Shown here piece by piece: positions 51,635 through 59,817 of a stretch of 64,000 bases of DNA (positions within the stretch are counted from its first letter, which is position 1; each line of letters opens with the position of its first letter). The notes below the pieces were generated by a model. It was not told the DNA's origin and did no database searches. It was given only the letters and a program-made list of their open reading frames with translations. The position numbers and the translations under genes were made by a program. Origin of the DNA: Modestobacter marinus (GTDB taxonomy: Bacteria > Actinomycetota > Actinomycetes > Mycobacteriales > Geodermatophilaceae); assembly GCF_011758655.1 (NCBI RefSeq), contig NZ_JAAMPA010000001.1, positions 3,286,001 to 3,350,000 of the forward strand. The letters are read 5' to 3'.

Positions 51635-52894
51635 TCAGGCCTGGGCGGCGACCGGGTGGGCCGTGGCGTCCGGCGTCGGCTCGGTGGCCAGGTCGGCCTG
51701 CCACAGGTCGGGGCCGAACACCTCGTACTGGATGTCCCGGGCCGGGACGCCGCGGTCGATGAGCGCGTTGCGCGCCGCGCGCATGAAGGGCAGCGGACCG
51801 CACAGGTAGTACGCCGCGCCCTCGGGCAGGTCGACCGCGTCGAGGTCCATCGTCCCGGCGTGCACGCCGTCGGCGGGCAGCGAGCTGTCCGTGCCGCGCT
51901 CGTACCAGACGTGCATCGAGGCGTGGGGCAGCTGCCGGACGTCGGCGCTGACCTGCTCGCGCAGCGCGAAGGAGCCCTCGTCGAGGTCGGCGTGCAGCAG
52001 GGTGATCGGCAGCCGCGACCCGGCGGCGGTCAGGTGCGAGATCATCCCGGCCATCGGGGTGATCCCGATGCCGGCGCTGGCGAACACCACCGGGCGGCCG
52101 CTGTCGTCGAGCACGACGTCCCCGAAGGGCAGGGACAGGGTGAGCACGTCGCCCACCTGCGTCTGGTCGCACAGCAGGTTCGACACCTCGCCGTCGGGCT
52201 TCTCCCCGCCGCGCACCCGCTTGACCGAGAACTGGCGGTGCTCGCCGTCGTCGGCCCGGGTGAGGCTGTACTGCCTGGGCTGGTGGACGCCGTCGGGCAT
52301 CTGCACCTTGACCGAGACGTACTGACCGGGCAGAGACGTCTTCACCAGCCGGTCGTCGATCCGCCTCACCCGGAAGGTGACGACGTCGGCGGTCTCCGCG
52401 GTCTTCTCCGCGACCTCCCAGTCGCGCCAGACCGTCTCCGGCCGCACCCCGCGGGAGCTGTAGAGCCCGCGCTCCATGTTGATCAGCGCGTAGGCCATCA
52501 GCCAGTAGACCTCGTCCCAGGCCGCGGCGACCTCGGGGGTGACGGCGTCACCGAGCACGTCGACGATCGCCCAGAACAGGTTGTCGTGGACGACGTCGTA
52601 CTGCGCGGGGGTGATGCCCAGCGAGGCGTGCTTGTGCGCGATCCGGGCCAGCAGGTGCTCGGGCACCTGCTCGGGGTCCTGGACGAGGGCGCTGGCGAAG
52701 ACGGCGACCGAGCCGGCCAGGGCCACCTGCTGGGTGCCCTCGGCCTGGTTGCCGCGGTTGAACGTGCCGTCGAGCAGTTCGGGGTGGGCATCGAAGAGGT
52801 GCGCGTAGAAGCGCCGGGCGATCTCCTCGATGTTCTCGCCGACGACCGGCAGGGTCGCCTCGATGACCGGACGTGATCGATCGGACAGCACCAT
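51635..52894 (-). CDS. hmp: flavohaemoglobin (nitric oxide dioxygenase)
   Basis: A 419-residue three-domain protein: globin (residues 1-140: PVVGENIEEIARRFYAHLFD, FNRGNQ, proximal His in RIAHKHASLG), FAD-binding barrel (QPRQYSLT) and NAD-binding domain (FASAGIGITPMAGMI, YYLCGPLPFM). It turns nitric oxide to nitrate with O2 and NAD(P)H. The C-terminus adds about 25 Ala/Pro/Thr residues. ATG 52894 has AAGGAG only three bases away, which is tight but gives the family N-terminus. It converges on the catalase. Confidence 0.94.
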   Translation of the reverse strand: MVLSDRSRPVIEATLPVVGENIEEIARRFYAHLFDAHPELLDGTFNRGNQAEGTQQVALAGSVAVFASALVQDPEQVPEHLLARIAHKHASLGITPAQYDVVHDNLFWAIVDVLGDAVTPEVAAAWDEVYWLMAYALINMERGLYSSRGVRPETVWRDWEVAEKTAETADVVTFRVRRIDDRLVKTSLPGQYVSVKVQMPDGVHQPRQYSLTRADDGEHRQFSVKRVRGGEKPDGEVSNLLCDQTQVGDVLTLSLPFGDVVLDDSGRPVVFASAGIGITPMAGMISHLTAAGSRLPITLLHADLDEGSFALREQVSADVRQLPHASMHVWYERGTDSSLPADGVHAGTMDLDAVDLPEGAAYYLCGPLPFMRAARNALIDRGVPARDIQYEVFGPDLWQADLATEPTPDATAHPVAAQA

Positions 52895-53071
52895 GGGCTC
52901 CTTGCAGTGGTGGACGTTCCCCTCCTCCACCGGTGCGCGGGGCGACCGGCGGGGGGCCGTCCCCGAGTCTGCGTGCTGGGCTGCAGGAGCGCAGGAGGGC
53001 TTTGGTCCCGCGGGCACCTCGCCCGTGGACGCCCGCTCGTGCTGCGGCGGACCAGCGGCCCGGTCGGCCCG

Positions 53072-54025
53072 TCAGTCCGTCGGGCGGTCGCCGTCCTGCT
53101 CGGCGAGGAACCGCTCGAACTGCGCGCCGAGCTCCTCGCCGCTGGGCATCTCGCCGCCGAACCCGAGCAGGCCGGTCTCCTCGCGGGACGCGGCGAAGGA
53201 GTCGAACTGCTCCTCCAGGGCACTGACCACGGCGGTGTTCTCGCTGGAGCGGGCGATCTGCTCGTCGACCTCGGTGCGGTGCGCCTCGGCCGCCTCACGG
53301 AGCGTCTCGGTCGGCACGAGCAGACCGGTGAGCTGGGTGAGGTGCTCCAGCAGGGTGAGCGAGGCCGCCGGGTAGGTGGCCTGGGTCAGGTAGTGCGGCA
53401 CGTGGGCGGCGATGCCGAGCGCGTCGACCCCGGCCTCGCCGAGCCGCAGCTCCAGCAGCGCGCCGACGCTGCCGGGGATGCGCATCTCCCCCCAGTAGAG
53501 GGGATAGGACTCGATCAGCTGCCGCCGCGTCGCGTGCGCGGTCACGGTCACCGGGCGGGTGTGCGGCACCGGCATCGGGATGGCGTGCAGCGCGACGGCC
53601 GAGGTCACGCCCAGCCGGTCGACCAGCTGCAGCACGGCGGCGACGAACCGCTCCCAGGCGAAGTCGGGCTCGGCGCCGTGCAGCAGCAGGAACGGCGTCC
53701 CGGCGTCGTCCTCCAGGGCGTACAGCCCGATCTCGGGGGAGGCGATCGACACGTAGCGGTCGCCGGAGAAGGTCATCCGCGGCCGGTGGCCCCGGTAGTC
53801 GACGAGCGCGTCGACGTCGAACCGGGCGATGAGCCGGTTCGGCAGCGCGTCGAGCAGGTGGGCGCCGGTCAGCGCGCCCGCGTGCGCGGCGTCGAAGTCG
53901 CCGGCCAGGTGGTGGACGAGCACCAGTCCGCGGCGCTCCTCGGGGCCGGACACCGCCGCCTCACGGGTGAGGAAGGGCTCGGCCTCGGGGAGCACCTCGA
54001 CGAGGTCCTCCGGTCGCTGCGGCAC
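53072..54025 (-). CDS. PAC2-family protein
   Basis: A 317-residue protein of the PAC2 (proteasome-assembly-chaperone-like) family. GLVLVHHLAGDFDAAHAGAL, ARFDVDALVDYRGHRPRMTF, FLLLHGAEPDFAWERFVAAV and ALHAIPMPVPHTRPVTVTAH are family blocks. A helical C-terminus holds EEQFDSFAASREETG. GTG 54025 follows AGGAGG. In actinobacteria such proteins often occur with the proteasome, but no proteasome gene lies here, so the role is open. Confidence 0.85.
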   Translation of the reverse strand: MPQRPEDLVEVLPEAEPFLTREAAVSGPEERRGLVLVHHLAGDFDAAHAGALTGAHLLDALPNRLIARFDVDALVDYRGHRPRMTFSGDRYVSIASPEIGLYALEDDAGTPFLLLHGAEPDFAWERFVAAVLQLVDRLGVTSAVALHAIPMPVPHTRPVTVTAHATRRQLIESYPLYWGEMRIPGSVGALLELRLGEAGVDALGIAAHVPHYLTQATYPAASLTLLEHLTQLTGLLVPTETLREAAEAHRTEVDEQIARSSENTAVVSALEEQFDSFAASREETGLLGFGGEMPSGEELGAQFERFLAEQDGDRPTD

Positions 54026-54120
54026 GGGGCGTCCTCCTGACGGCTGGTGGGGCTGCACGGAAGCACCAGCCGCGCGGGCGGCCGGTGCATTCCCATGGTC
54101 CTCCCACCGGAGGAGCTCGG

Positions 54121-55431
54121 TCAGGTGCCGGGCGTGGTGTCGGCCGGTTCCCGCACCAGCTGGGACCCCGTGGCGTCACCGGTCAGCTGCCCTCGGGTGC
54201 CGTCGTCGGCGACCTCGGGGTTGTTGCCGTCGAGCACGTCCCGGCCGTAGCGGTAGGCGACCGCGATCAGCGCGGCCACCGGCACCGCCAGGAACGCCCC
54301 GATGATGCCGGCCAGGCTGGCGCCGGCGGTCACCGCGAGGATCACCACGGCGGCGTGCAGGTTGAGCCCGCGGCCCTGCAGGATCGGCTGCAGCACGTTC
54401 CCCTCGATCTGCTGCACCACGATGATCAGGCCCAGCACGATCAGCGCCGTGGTGAGGCCGCTGTCGACGAGTGCGATCAGGACGGCGAAACCGCCGGCGG
54501 TGAAGGCGCCGATGATCGGGATGAACGCACCGAAGAAGGTGAGCACGGCCAGCGGCAGCACCAGCGGCACGCCGAGGACGAGCAGCCCGACACCGATGAA
54601 GAAGGCGTCGACGAACCCGACGATGGCCTGCTGGCGGATGAACTCCGACAGGGTGCGCCACGTCTTCAGCGACAGCGCCGCGACGTGCGGGGCGGCCTGC
54701 GGGCCGGTCTGCGCGGCCAGCCACGGCACCCACTTGGGGCCGTCCTTGAGGAAGAAGAAGGTCAGCACCAGCGCCAGGAGGACGTTGATCAGCAGCCCGC
54801 CGATCGTGGTCGCCGTGGTCACGGCGTAGCCGGCGATGTTCTGGGCGTTGCTCTGCACCGAGTTGATGATCGAGTCGACGGCGTTGCCGACCTGCTGGTC
54901 GTCGATGTTGAACGGCGGACCGGCCAGGTAGTCCTGCACCTGCTCCAGGCCCTGGGTCACGCCGTCGGCGACCTCCTCGACCTGCCCGACCACCTGGGGC
55001 GCGATGACGGCGATGATGCCGCCGAACGCGCCCAGGAAGAGCAGCAGGACGACCAGCGACGCCAGCGCCGGTGGCCAGGAGTGGTGGCGGAGGAAGCGGA
55101 CGAGCGGCCAGAGCACGGTGGTGAAGAGCAGCCCGAGGACGACGGGGAGCAGGACCACCCACAGCTCGCCGATGAGCCGCCCGACGATGATCAGGGCGAT
55201 GACGATGAGGATCAGCTCGGCCGACAGGACGGCCACCCGCCGGGTGGCGGCCTGCAGCCGCCGGGCGCGCTCGGGCCCGGGGGCCGGCGCCCGGGTGGTG
55301 GCCATCTCGTGCTCGTCGGTGCCCGTGCTGGTGTCGGTGCTGGCGCTGATGTCGGCCCGGCGGGCGCCGGTGTCCTGGCCGTGCCCCTCGTCGGTCTCGG
55401 CTGCGGCGTCGGCGGGGCGTTCGTCGGGCAT
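54121..55431 (-). CDS. AI-2E-family (PerM/YdiK-type) permease
   Basis: A 436-residue membrane protein with about eight helices, first VLSAELILIVIALIIVGRLI, then ALASLVVLLLFLGAFGGIIA, TFFFLKDG (a family landmark), TFFGAFIPIIGAFTAGGFAV, and PILQGRGLNLHAAVVILAVT. The 60-residue N-terminus is polar and the C-terminus acidic. The family includes the AI-2 exporter TqsA and Na+/H+ antiporters, so the substrate is unknown. ATG 55431 is used; the open extension upstream is unlikely to be coding. Confidence 0.9.
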   Translation of the reverse strand: MPDERPADAAAETDEGHGQDTGARRADISASTDTSTGTDEHEMATTRAPAPGPERARRLQAATRRVAVLSAELILIVIALIIVGRLIGELWVVLLPVVLGLLFTTVLWPLVRFLRHHSWPPALASLVVLLLFLGAFGGIIAVIAPQVVGQVEEVADGVTQGLEQVQDYLAGPPFNIDDQQVGNAVDSIINSVQSNAQNIAGYAVTTATTIGGLLINVLLALVLTFFFLKDGPKWVPWLAAQTGPQAAPHVAALSLKTWRTLSEFIRQQAIVGFVDAFFIGVGLLVLGVPLVLPLAVLTFFGAFIPIIGAFTAGGFAVLIALVDSGLTTALIVLGLIIVVQQIEGNVLQPILQGRGLNLHAAVVILAVTAGASLAGIIGAFLAVPVAALIAVAYRYGRDVLDGNNPEVADDGTRGQLTGDATGSQLVREPADTTPGT

Positions 55432-55542
55432 GTGGTGATCCCAACACACCCGCGCGGGTCCCACCGGGCGACAGGACGTGATCTGTGCGGCGTCCCGCCC
55501 GTCACCGCGCGGATCGTCGGAGGCGCGTCGTAGGTTCCCGGC

Positions 55543-56001
55543 ATGCCGAAGACCGCCACCGCCGACCGGGTCGACCGCGAGGAGCTGCTCGCCTTCCTCC
55601 GCCCCCGGCACAAGGCCCTCCTGCTCACCCGCCGCAGCGACGGGAGCCCGCAGATGTCCCCGGTGACCTGTGGCATCGACGACCAGGGGCGGGTCGTGGT
55701 CTCCACGTACCCGCAGCGGGCCAAGGCGGTCAACGCCCGGCGTGACCCCCGGGTCTCGCTCTGCGTGCTCTCCGACGACTTCGACGGCGCCTGGGTGCAG
55801 GTGGACGGCCAGGCGGAGGTGCTCGACCTGCCCGCCGCCCTCGACCCGCTGGTCGACTACTTCCGGTCGATCAGCGGCGAGCACCCCGACTGGGACGAGT
55901 ACCGCGCGGCGATGCAGCGCCAGGGCAAGTCGCTGCTGCGGGTCACCATCGAACGCTGGGGGCCGGTGGCCACCGGGGGCTTCCCGCCGGCGTCGTCCTG
56001 A
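55543..56001 (+). CDS. PPOX-class F420-type oxidoreductase
   Basis: A 152-residue split-barrel flavin/deazaflavin oxidoreductase (PPOX class). The family pattern KALLLTRRSDGSPQMSPVTC, VVVSTYPQRAKAVNARRDPR and VSLCVLSDDFDGAWVQVDGQ is complete, and it ends WGPVATGGFPP. Substrate and cofactor (F420 or FMN) are not decided by sequence. TAGGTT lies six bases before ATG 55543, so transcription may start at the ATG (leaderless). Confidence 0.88.
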   Translation: MPKTATADRVDREELLAFLRPRHKALLLTRRSDGSPQMSPVTCGIDDQGRVVVSTYPQRAKAVNARRDPRVSLCVLSDDFDGAWVQVDGQAEVLDLPAALDPLVDYFRSISGEHPDWDEYRAAMQRQGKSLLRVTIERWGPVATGGFPPASS

Positions 56002-56021
56002 CCTGGCGCGACGGTCCGGTC

Positions 56022-56070
56022 AGTTCAACAAGGGCATGAGCTTGCCTTGGGCTGCGCAAGGTGCTGAACT
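56022..56070. promoter_or_regulatory. nested inverted repeats before the SatD-like gene
   Basis: AGTTCA (56022) and TGAACT (56065-56070) frame an interior with CAAGG, CCTTG and CAAGG units, all within 55 bases of the ATG. This looks like an autoregulatory operator for the DNA-binding protein that follows. Confidence 0.5.
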
Positions 56071-56076
56071 TGCGTC

Positions 56077-56661
56077 ATGCCCTACGTGCTGACGGTCGAC
56101 CAGCGGGACAGCCGGAGCTCCCCGGACCGGGTGCCCGAGGTGCTGTCCGCGCTCGGCGGGGTGCCCGCCGTCCTGCGCTTCGAGCGCACCGTGGGTGACG
56201 AGGTCCAGGGCCTGCTCGACGACCCGGCCGTCGTGGTCGCCGTCGTCCGCCGGCTGGTGCGCGACGGCGGGTGGAGCGTCGGGATCGGGGCCGGCCCGGT
56301 GCACACGCCGCTCCCGGCGAGCACCCGGGCGGGTGCCGGCCCGGCGTTCGTCGCGGCCCGCGCCGCTGTCGAGGCGGCCAAGCGCCGGCCCGTCCGGCTC
56401 GCCGTGCGGGGGGTGGCTCCCGAGCCGGCGGCGGATGCGCAGGCGGTGCTGACCGCGCTGGCCGCGCTGGTCGAGCGGCGCAGTGACCAGGCCTGGGAGG
56501 CGATCGAGCTGGTGGAGGCCGGGCGCACGCAGGCCGAGGCGGCCACCGAGCTGGGGGTCACCCGCCAGGCGGTGGGGCAGCGGCTGGCAGCGGGCCTGTG
56601 GGACGTCGAGCGGGACCTGCACCCCGCGGCGGCCCGCCTGCTGGCCCGGGCGGCCGGATGA
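56077..56661 (+). CDS. SatD-like DNA-binding protein
   Basis: A 194-residue protein that begins MPYVLTVDQRDSRSSPDRVP, as SatD-type proteins do, and ends with a helix-turn-helix (AIELVEAGRTQAEAATELGV, TRQAVGQRLAAGLW). The middle (VLRFERTVGDEVQGLLDDPA, GGWSVGIGAGPVHTPL) is a mixed alpha/beta domain. Its stop overlaps the start of a membrane protein gene (ATGA). It is likely a regulator that controls itself and its partner through the nested repeats upstream. Confidence 0.75.
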   Translation: MPYVLTVDQRDSRSSPDRVPEVLSALGGVPAVLRFERTVGDEVQGLLDDPAVVVAVVRRLVRDGGWSVGIGAGPVHTPLPASTRAGAGPAFVAARAAVEAAKRRPVRLAVRGVAPEPAADAQAVLTALAALVERRSDQAWEAIELVEAGRTQAEAATELGVTRQAVGQRLAAGLWDVERDLHPAAARLLARAAG

Positions 56662-57179
56662 GCGTCGCTGCGCTGGTCGTGCTCGGCGTGCTGGCGGTGG
56701 TCGGCGCCGCGCTGACCCCGCACACCGACCGGCGGGGCAGCCGGTTCGGGGGAGTGGCGCTGGTGCTGCTGCTGGCCGCGGCGGCCGCGCTGGCCTGGCG
56801 GGCGGGCCGGGTGGGTGACGAGGTGGCGGTCGCCGGCCAGCTGCTGGCGGTCGCGTCCGCCGCGCTGGGCGGGGGCCCGGTGGCCACCGCCGTCCTCCGG
56901 GCCGCCGACCCGGACCGCGTGCCGGGACGGCGTCGCGCCTCGGACCCGGAGGTGCTCCGCGGCGGCGCCTGGATCGGCGTGCTGGAGCGGACCGCCATCG
57001 CGGTCACCGTGCTCGCCGGGTTCGCCGAGGGGCTCGCCGTGCTGATCGCGGTGAAGGGGCTGGGGCGGTTCAACGAGCTGAAGGCCCCGGTGGCGTCCGA
57101 GCGGTTCATCATCGGCACGCTGGCCAGCGGCCTGTGGGCCCTGGCCTGCGTCGGCGTCGCCCAGCTCCTGAGCGTGTAG
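56658..57179 (+). CDS. four-helix membrane protein, partner of SatD-like gene
   Basis: A 173-residue membrane protein with helices VAALVVLGVLAVVGAALTP, RFGGVALVLLLAAAAALAW, VAGQLLAVASAALGGGPVA, TAIAVTVLAGFAEGLAVLIA and a last helix in LASGLWALACVGVAQLL. The conserved GRFNELKAPVASERFIIGT loop is characteristic of this actinobacterial group. ATG 56658 overlaps the stop of the SatD-like gene. Function unknown; a transport or sensing pair is likely. Confidence 0.75.
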   Translation: MSVAALVVLGVLAVVGAALTPHTDRRGSRFGGVALVLLLAAAAALAWRAGRVGDEVAVAGQLLAVASAALGGGPVATAVLRAADPDRVPGRRRASDPEVLRGGAWIGVLERTAIAVTVLAGFAEGLAVLIAVKGLGRFNELKAPVASERFIIGTLASGLWALACVGVAQLLSV

Positions 57180-57190
57180 CCGTCCTTCGG

Positions 57191-57241
57191 CCCCCGTGCA
57201 GGGCCCCGCCGCGAGCTTGCGAGTGGTGGGGGGCACGGGGG
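57191..57241. repeat. dispersed palindrome-ended repeat, copy D
   Basis: Ends CCCCCGTGC and GCACGGGGG are complementary, with interior GCGAGCTTGCGAGTGGTGGG. It lies between the convergent stops of the membrane protein and XRE-MurA genes. Confidence 0.85.
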
Positions 57242-57249
57242 TCCTTCGA

Positions 57250-58794
57250 TCAGTCCGAGAAGGTCTCGATCTGCGCGCCCATCTCGACCAGGCGTTCGTA
57301 GAGCTGCTCGTAGCCGCGGGCGATGATGTCGACGTTGCGCAGCACCGAGTCGCCCTTGGCGGCCAGCATCGCCAGCAGGATGCAGACCGCCGGGCGCAAC
57401 GCCGGCGGGCAGACGATCTCCGCCGCCGACCAGCGCGTCGGCCCCTCCACCAGCACCCGGTGCGGGTCGAGCAGCCGCACGTCGGCGCCCAGCCGGGTCA
57501 GGTCGGAGAGGTGGATCGCCCGGTTGTCGTAGACCCAGTCGTGGATCAGCGTGCTGCCGGTGGCCGTCGCCGCGATCACCGCGAAGAACGGCAGGTTGTC
57601 GATGTTCAGCCCCGGGAAGGGCATCGGGTGCACCTTGTCGATGGGCGCCCGCAGCTGCGAGGGGTGGAGGGTGATGTCGACCAGCCGGGTGCGGCCGTTG
57701 TCGGCCGGGTACTCCGCTGACAGGTCGAAGGACAGGCCCATCTCGGCGAGGATGGCCAGCTCGATCTCCAGGAACTCGATCGGGGCCCGGCGCACGGTCA
57801 GCTCCGAGGAGGTCACGATCCCGGCGGTCAGCAGGCTCATCGCCTCGACCGGGTCCTCCGACAGCGGGTAGTCGACGTCGGCGTCGAGCACCGGCTTGCC
57901 GGTGACCACCAGGGTGGTGGACCCGAAGCCCTCGATGCGCACGCCCAGCAGCTCCAGGTACAGGCAGAGGTCCTGGACCATGTAGTTCGGGCTGGCGTTG
58001 CGGATGGTCGTCGTCCCGTCGTGGCGGGCGGCGGCCAGCAGGGCGTTCTCCGTCACGGTGTCCCCGCGCTCGGTCAGCACGATCGTCCGGTCCCGGGCCA
58101 CCGGCGGGGCGACGGTCGCCCGGTACTCCCCGGCGTGCGCCTCGACCTCCAGACCGAAGGGGCGCAGCGCGATCATGTGCGGCTCGACGGTGCGGGTGCC
58201 GAGGTCGCAGCCGCCGGCGTAGGGCAGCCGGAAGTCCTCGGCCCGGTGCAGCAGCGGCCCCAGGAACATGATGATGCTGCGGGTGCGCCGGGCCGCGTCG
58301 GCGTCGATCGCGGACAGGTCGAGCTGCTCGGGGACGACGAGGGTGAGGTCCCGGCCGGCGGCGTCCCAGGAGGCCGAGACGCCGATCGAGGTGAGCACGT
58401 CGAGGATCCGGTCGACCTCGACGATGCGGGAGACGTTGCGCAGCGTCGTCCGGCCGCGGTTGAGCAGTGCGGCGCACAGCAGCGCCACGGCCGCATTCTT
58501 GGACGACTTCACCGTGACGCTGCCCGACAGGGGCGTGCCACCGCGGACCCGCAGGTGGGTGGGGCCGCTGCGGCCGACGCTGATCAGCTCGCTGTCCAGC
58601 GCGGCCGACAGCCGGCCCAGCAGCTCGAGGGTGAGGTTCTGGTTGCCCTGCTCGATCCGGGCGATGGCGCTCTGGCTGGTGCCCAGCCGCTCGGCCAGCT
58701 GGAGCTGGGTGAGGCCGTGGTGCCGCCGGGCGTCCCGGACGAGGGCACCGATCTGGCGCAGGGACTGGGTCGTGGTGTCCTCGGTCAGCGTCAT
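57250..58794 (-). CDS. XRE-MurA fusion (UDP-GlcNAc enolpyruvyl transferase-like)
   Basis: A 514-residue protein. Residues 12-70 are an XRE-type helix-turn-helix (LVRDARRHHGLTQLQLAERL, GTSQSAIARIEQGN) and residues 78-512 are a MurA-like EPSP-synthase-fold domain. MurA active residues are kept: Lys99-Asn100 in VKSSKNAAVALL, and Cys196 in AGGCDLGTRTVEPH. MurA adds enolpyruvate to UDP-N-acetylglucosamine in peptidoglycan synthesis. As a fusion with a DNA-binding domain it is probably a paralogue that senses wall precursors and regulates genes, perhaps itself (inference). A repeat TATCTC-ACAA-GTGATA lies 13 bases before the ATG. The paired housekeeping murA is not in the window. Confidence 0.85.
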   Translation of the reverse strand: MTLTEDTTTQSLRQIGALVRDARRHHGLTQLQLAERLGTSQSAIARIEQGNQNLTLELLGRLSAALDSELISVGRSGPTHLRVRGGTPLSGSVTVKSSKNAAVALLCAALLNRGRTTLRNVSRIVEVDRILDVLTSIGVSASWDAAGRDLTLVVPEQLDLSAIDADAARRTRSIIMFLGPLLHRAEDFRLPYAGGCDLGTRTVEPHMIALRPFGLEVEAHAGEYRATVAPPVARDRTIVLTERGDTVTENALLAAARHDGTTTIRNASPNYMVQDLCLYLELLGVRIEGFGSTTLVVTGKPVLDADVDYPLSEDPVEAMSLLTAGIVTSSELTVRRAPIEFLEIELAILAEMGLSFDLSAEYPADNGRTRLVDITLHPSQLRAPIDKVHPMPFPGLNIDNLPFFAVIAATATGSTLIHDWVYDNRAIHLSDLTRLGADVRLLDPHRVLVEGPTRWSAAEIVCPPALRPAVCILLAMLAAKGDSVLRNVDIIARGYEQLYERLVEMGAQIETFSD

Positions 58795-58806
58795 CGCGGG
58801 TCACGC

Positions 58807-58822
58807 TATCTCACAAGTGATA
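58807..58822. promoter_or_regulatory. 16-bp near-palindrome before XRE-MurA
   Basis: TATCTC, ACAA, GTGATA (one mismatch in the arms) lies 13 bases before the ATG of the XRE-MurA gene. It covers the likely -10 region. Candidate self-regulatory XRE site. Confidence 0.45.
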
Positions 58823-58868
58823 TCCGGACGATCGTGGCGCGGAGGTGGGGCGTCCGCCACGATGAGCC

Positions 58869-59081
58869 ATGGTCTTCTGGGTCGCGATCGGCGTCGTGCT
58901 CACCGTCCTGCTCGCGGTGTCCTGGTGGATGGACCACTCGGCCCGGCGCCGCGGGTCCCGGTCGCTGCACCACTCCGACGTCTGGCGCGAGGTCCGGGAG
59001 GGGCGCCGGGACGCCGAGGTGGTCAGCCCCTTCGTGCGGGACAACTCGTGGACGAGCTGGAACCGGCGGAACCGCCGCTGA
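58869..59081 (+). CDS. small membrane protein (70 aa)
   Basis: A 70-residue protein with one N-terminal helix (VFWVAIGVVLTVLLAVSWWM) followed by a basic, soluble tail (DHSARRRGSRSLHHSDVWRE, WTSWNRRNRR). No family known. ATG 58869 is used; it diverges from the XRE-MurA gene. The Arg-rich end suggests contact with phospholipid or nucleic acid. Confidence 0.6.
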   Translation: MVFWVAIGVVLTVLLAVSWWMDHSARRRGSRSLHHSDVWREVREGRRDAEVVSPFVRDNSWTSWNRRNRR

Positions 59082-59171
59082 CCCCTCCATCGAGGGGGGC
59101 GGGTGTCGAACGGGTGGTCACCGGACATGATGGGGAGGCCGGAGACCGGCCCATGCCTGCGAGGAGAACCC

Positions 59172-59774
59172 GTGACCCAAGCCCCGGTGCCGACCGGTTC
59201 CGTGTCCCACCCGGAGCTGCTGGCCGTCTACGTCAACGACCACCTCGCCGCGGCCGCCGGGGGGATCGAGCTCGTCTCCCGGATGATCGGCGTGCACCGC
59301 GGGACCGACCGCGAGCAGCCCCTCCGCCAGCTGCTCGACGAGCTGCGCGAGGAGAAGGCCGCGATCACCGGGATCGCGCAGGCCCTGGACTTCCCGGTGC
59401 GCCAGTACAAGCAGGTGGCCACCTGGGTCGCCGAGAAGGCGAGCCGGGCGAAGCTGAACGGGCACCTGCTCACCCGGTCCCCGTCCAGCGACCTGGTCGA
59501 GTTCGAGTTCCTCGCCTCTGCCGTGCGGGGCAAGCGCAGCGGCTTCGAGACCCTGCGCATCGCCGCCACCGTCGACAGCCGGATCGACGCCGACCTGCTC
59601 GACCGGCTGATCCGGCAGGCCAACCGCCAGCACGACTGGGTCACCGAGGTCCGCCGGGACGTGGCTGCGAGCGTCTTCGGTGGCGACCCGTCCGCACCGG
59701 ACTCCGCTGCCGACGGCGGCAACGGTGACGACGGCGGGGGCGACGACAGCGGGGCGGGGGACCGCCAGGGCTGA
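59172..59774 (+). CDS. unknown 200-aa protein, ferritin-like helical
   Basis: A 200-residue protein with a helical body (HPELLAVYVNDHLAAAAGGI, LRQLLDELREEKAAITGIAQ, YKQVATWVAEKASRAKLNGH, AVRGKRSGFETLRIAATVDS) and a Gly/Asp-rich tail. The repeat of helices with Glu and His resembles ferritin-like/DUF892-type folds, but this is a guess. GTG 59172 has GAGGAG upstream. It ends 43 bases before the dienelactone hydrolase gene. Confidence 0.65.
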   Translation: MTQAPVPTGSVSHPELLAVYVNDHLAAAAGGIELVSRMIGVHRGTDREQPLRQLLDELREEKAAITGIAQALDFPVRQYKQVATWVAEKASRAKLNGHLLTRSPSSDLVEFEFLASAVRGKRSGFETLRIAATVDSRIDADLLDRLIRQANRQHDWVTEVRRDVAASVFGGDPSAPDSAADGGNGDDGGGDDSGAGDRQG

Positions 59775-59817
59775 GCTGCCGCTGCGCGGCGGGCGGGCCG
59801 GCGGTAGACACGTCGGC

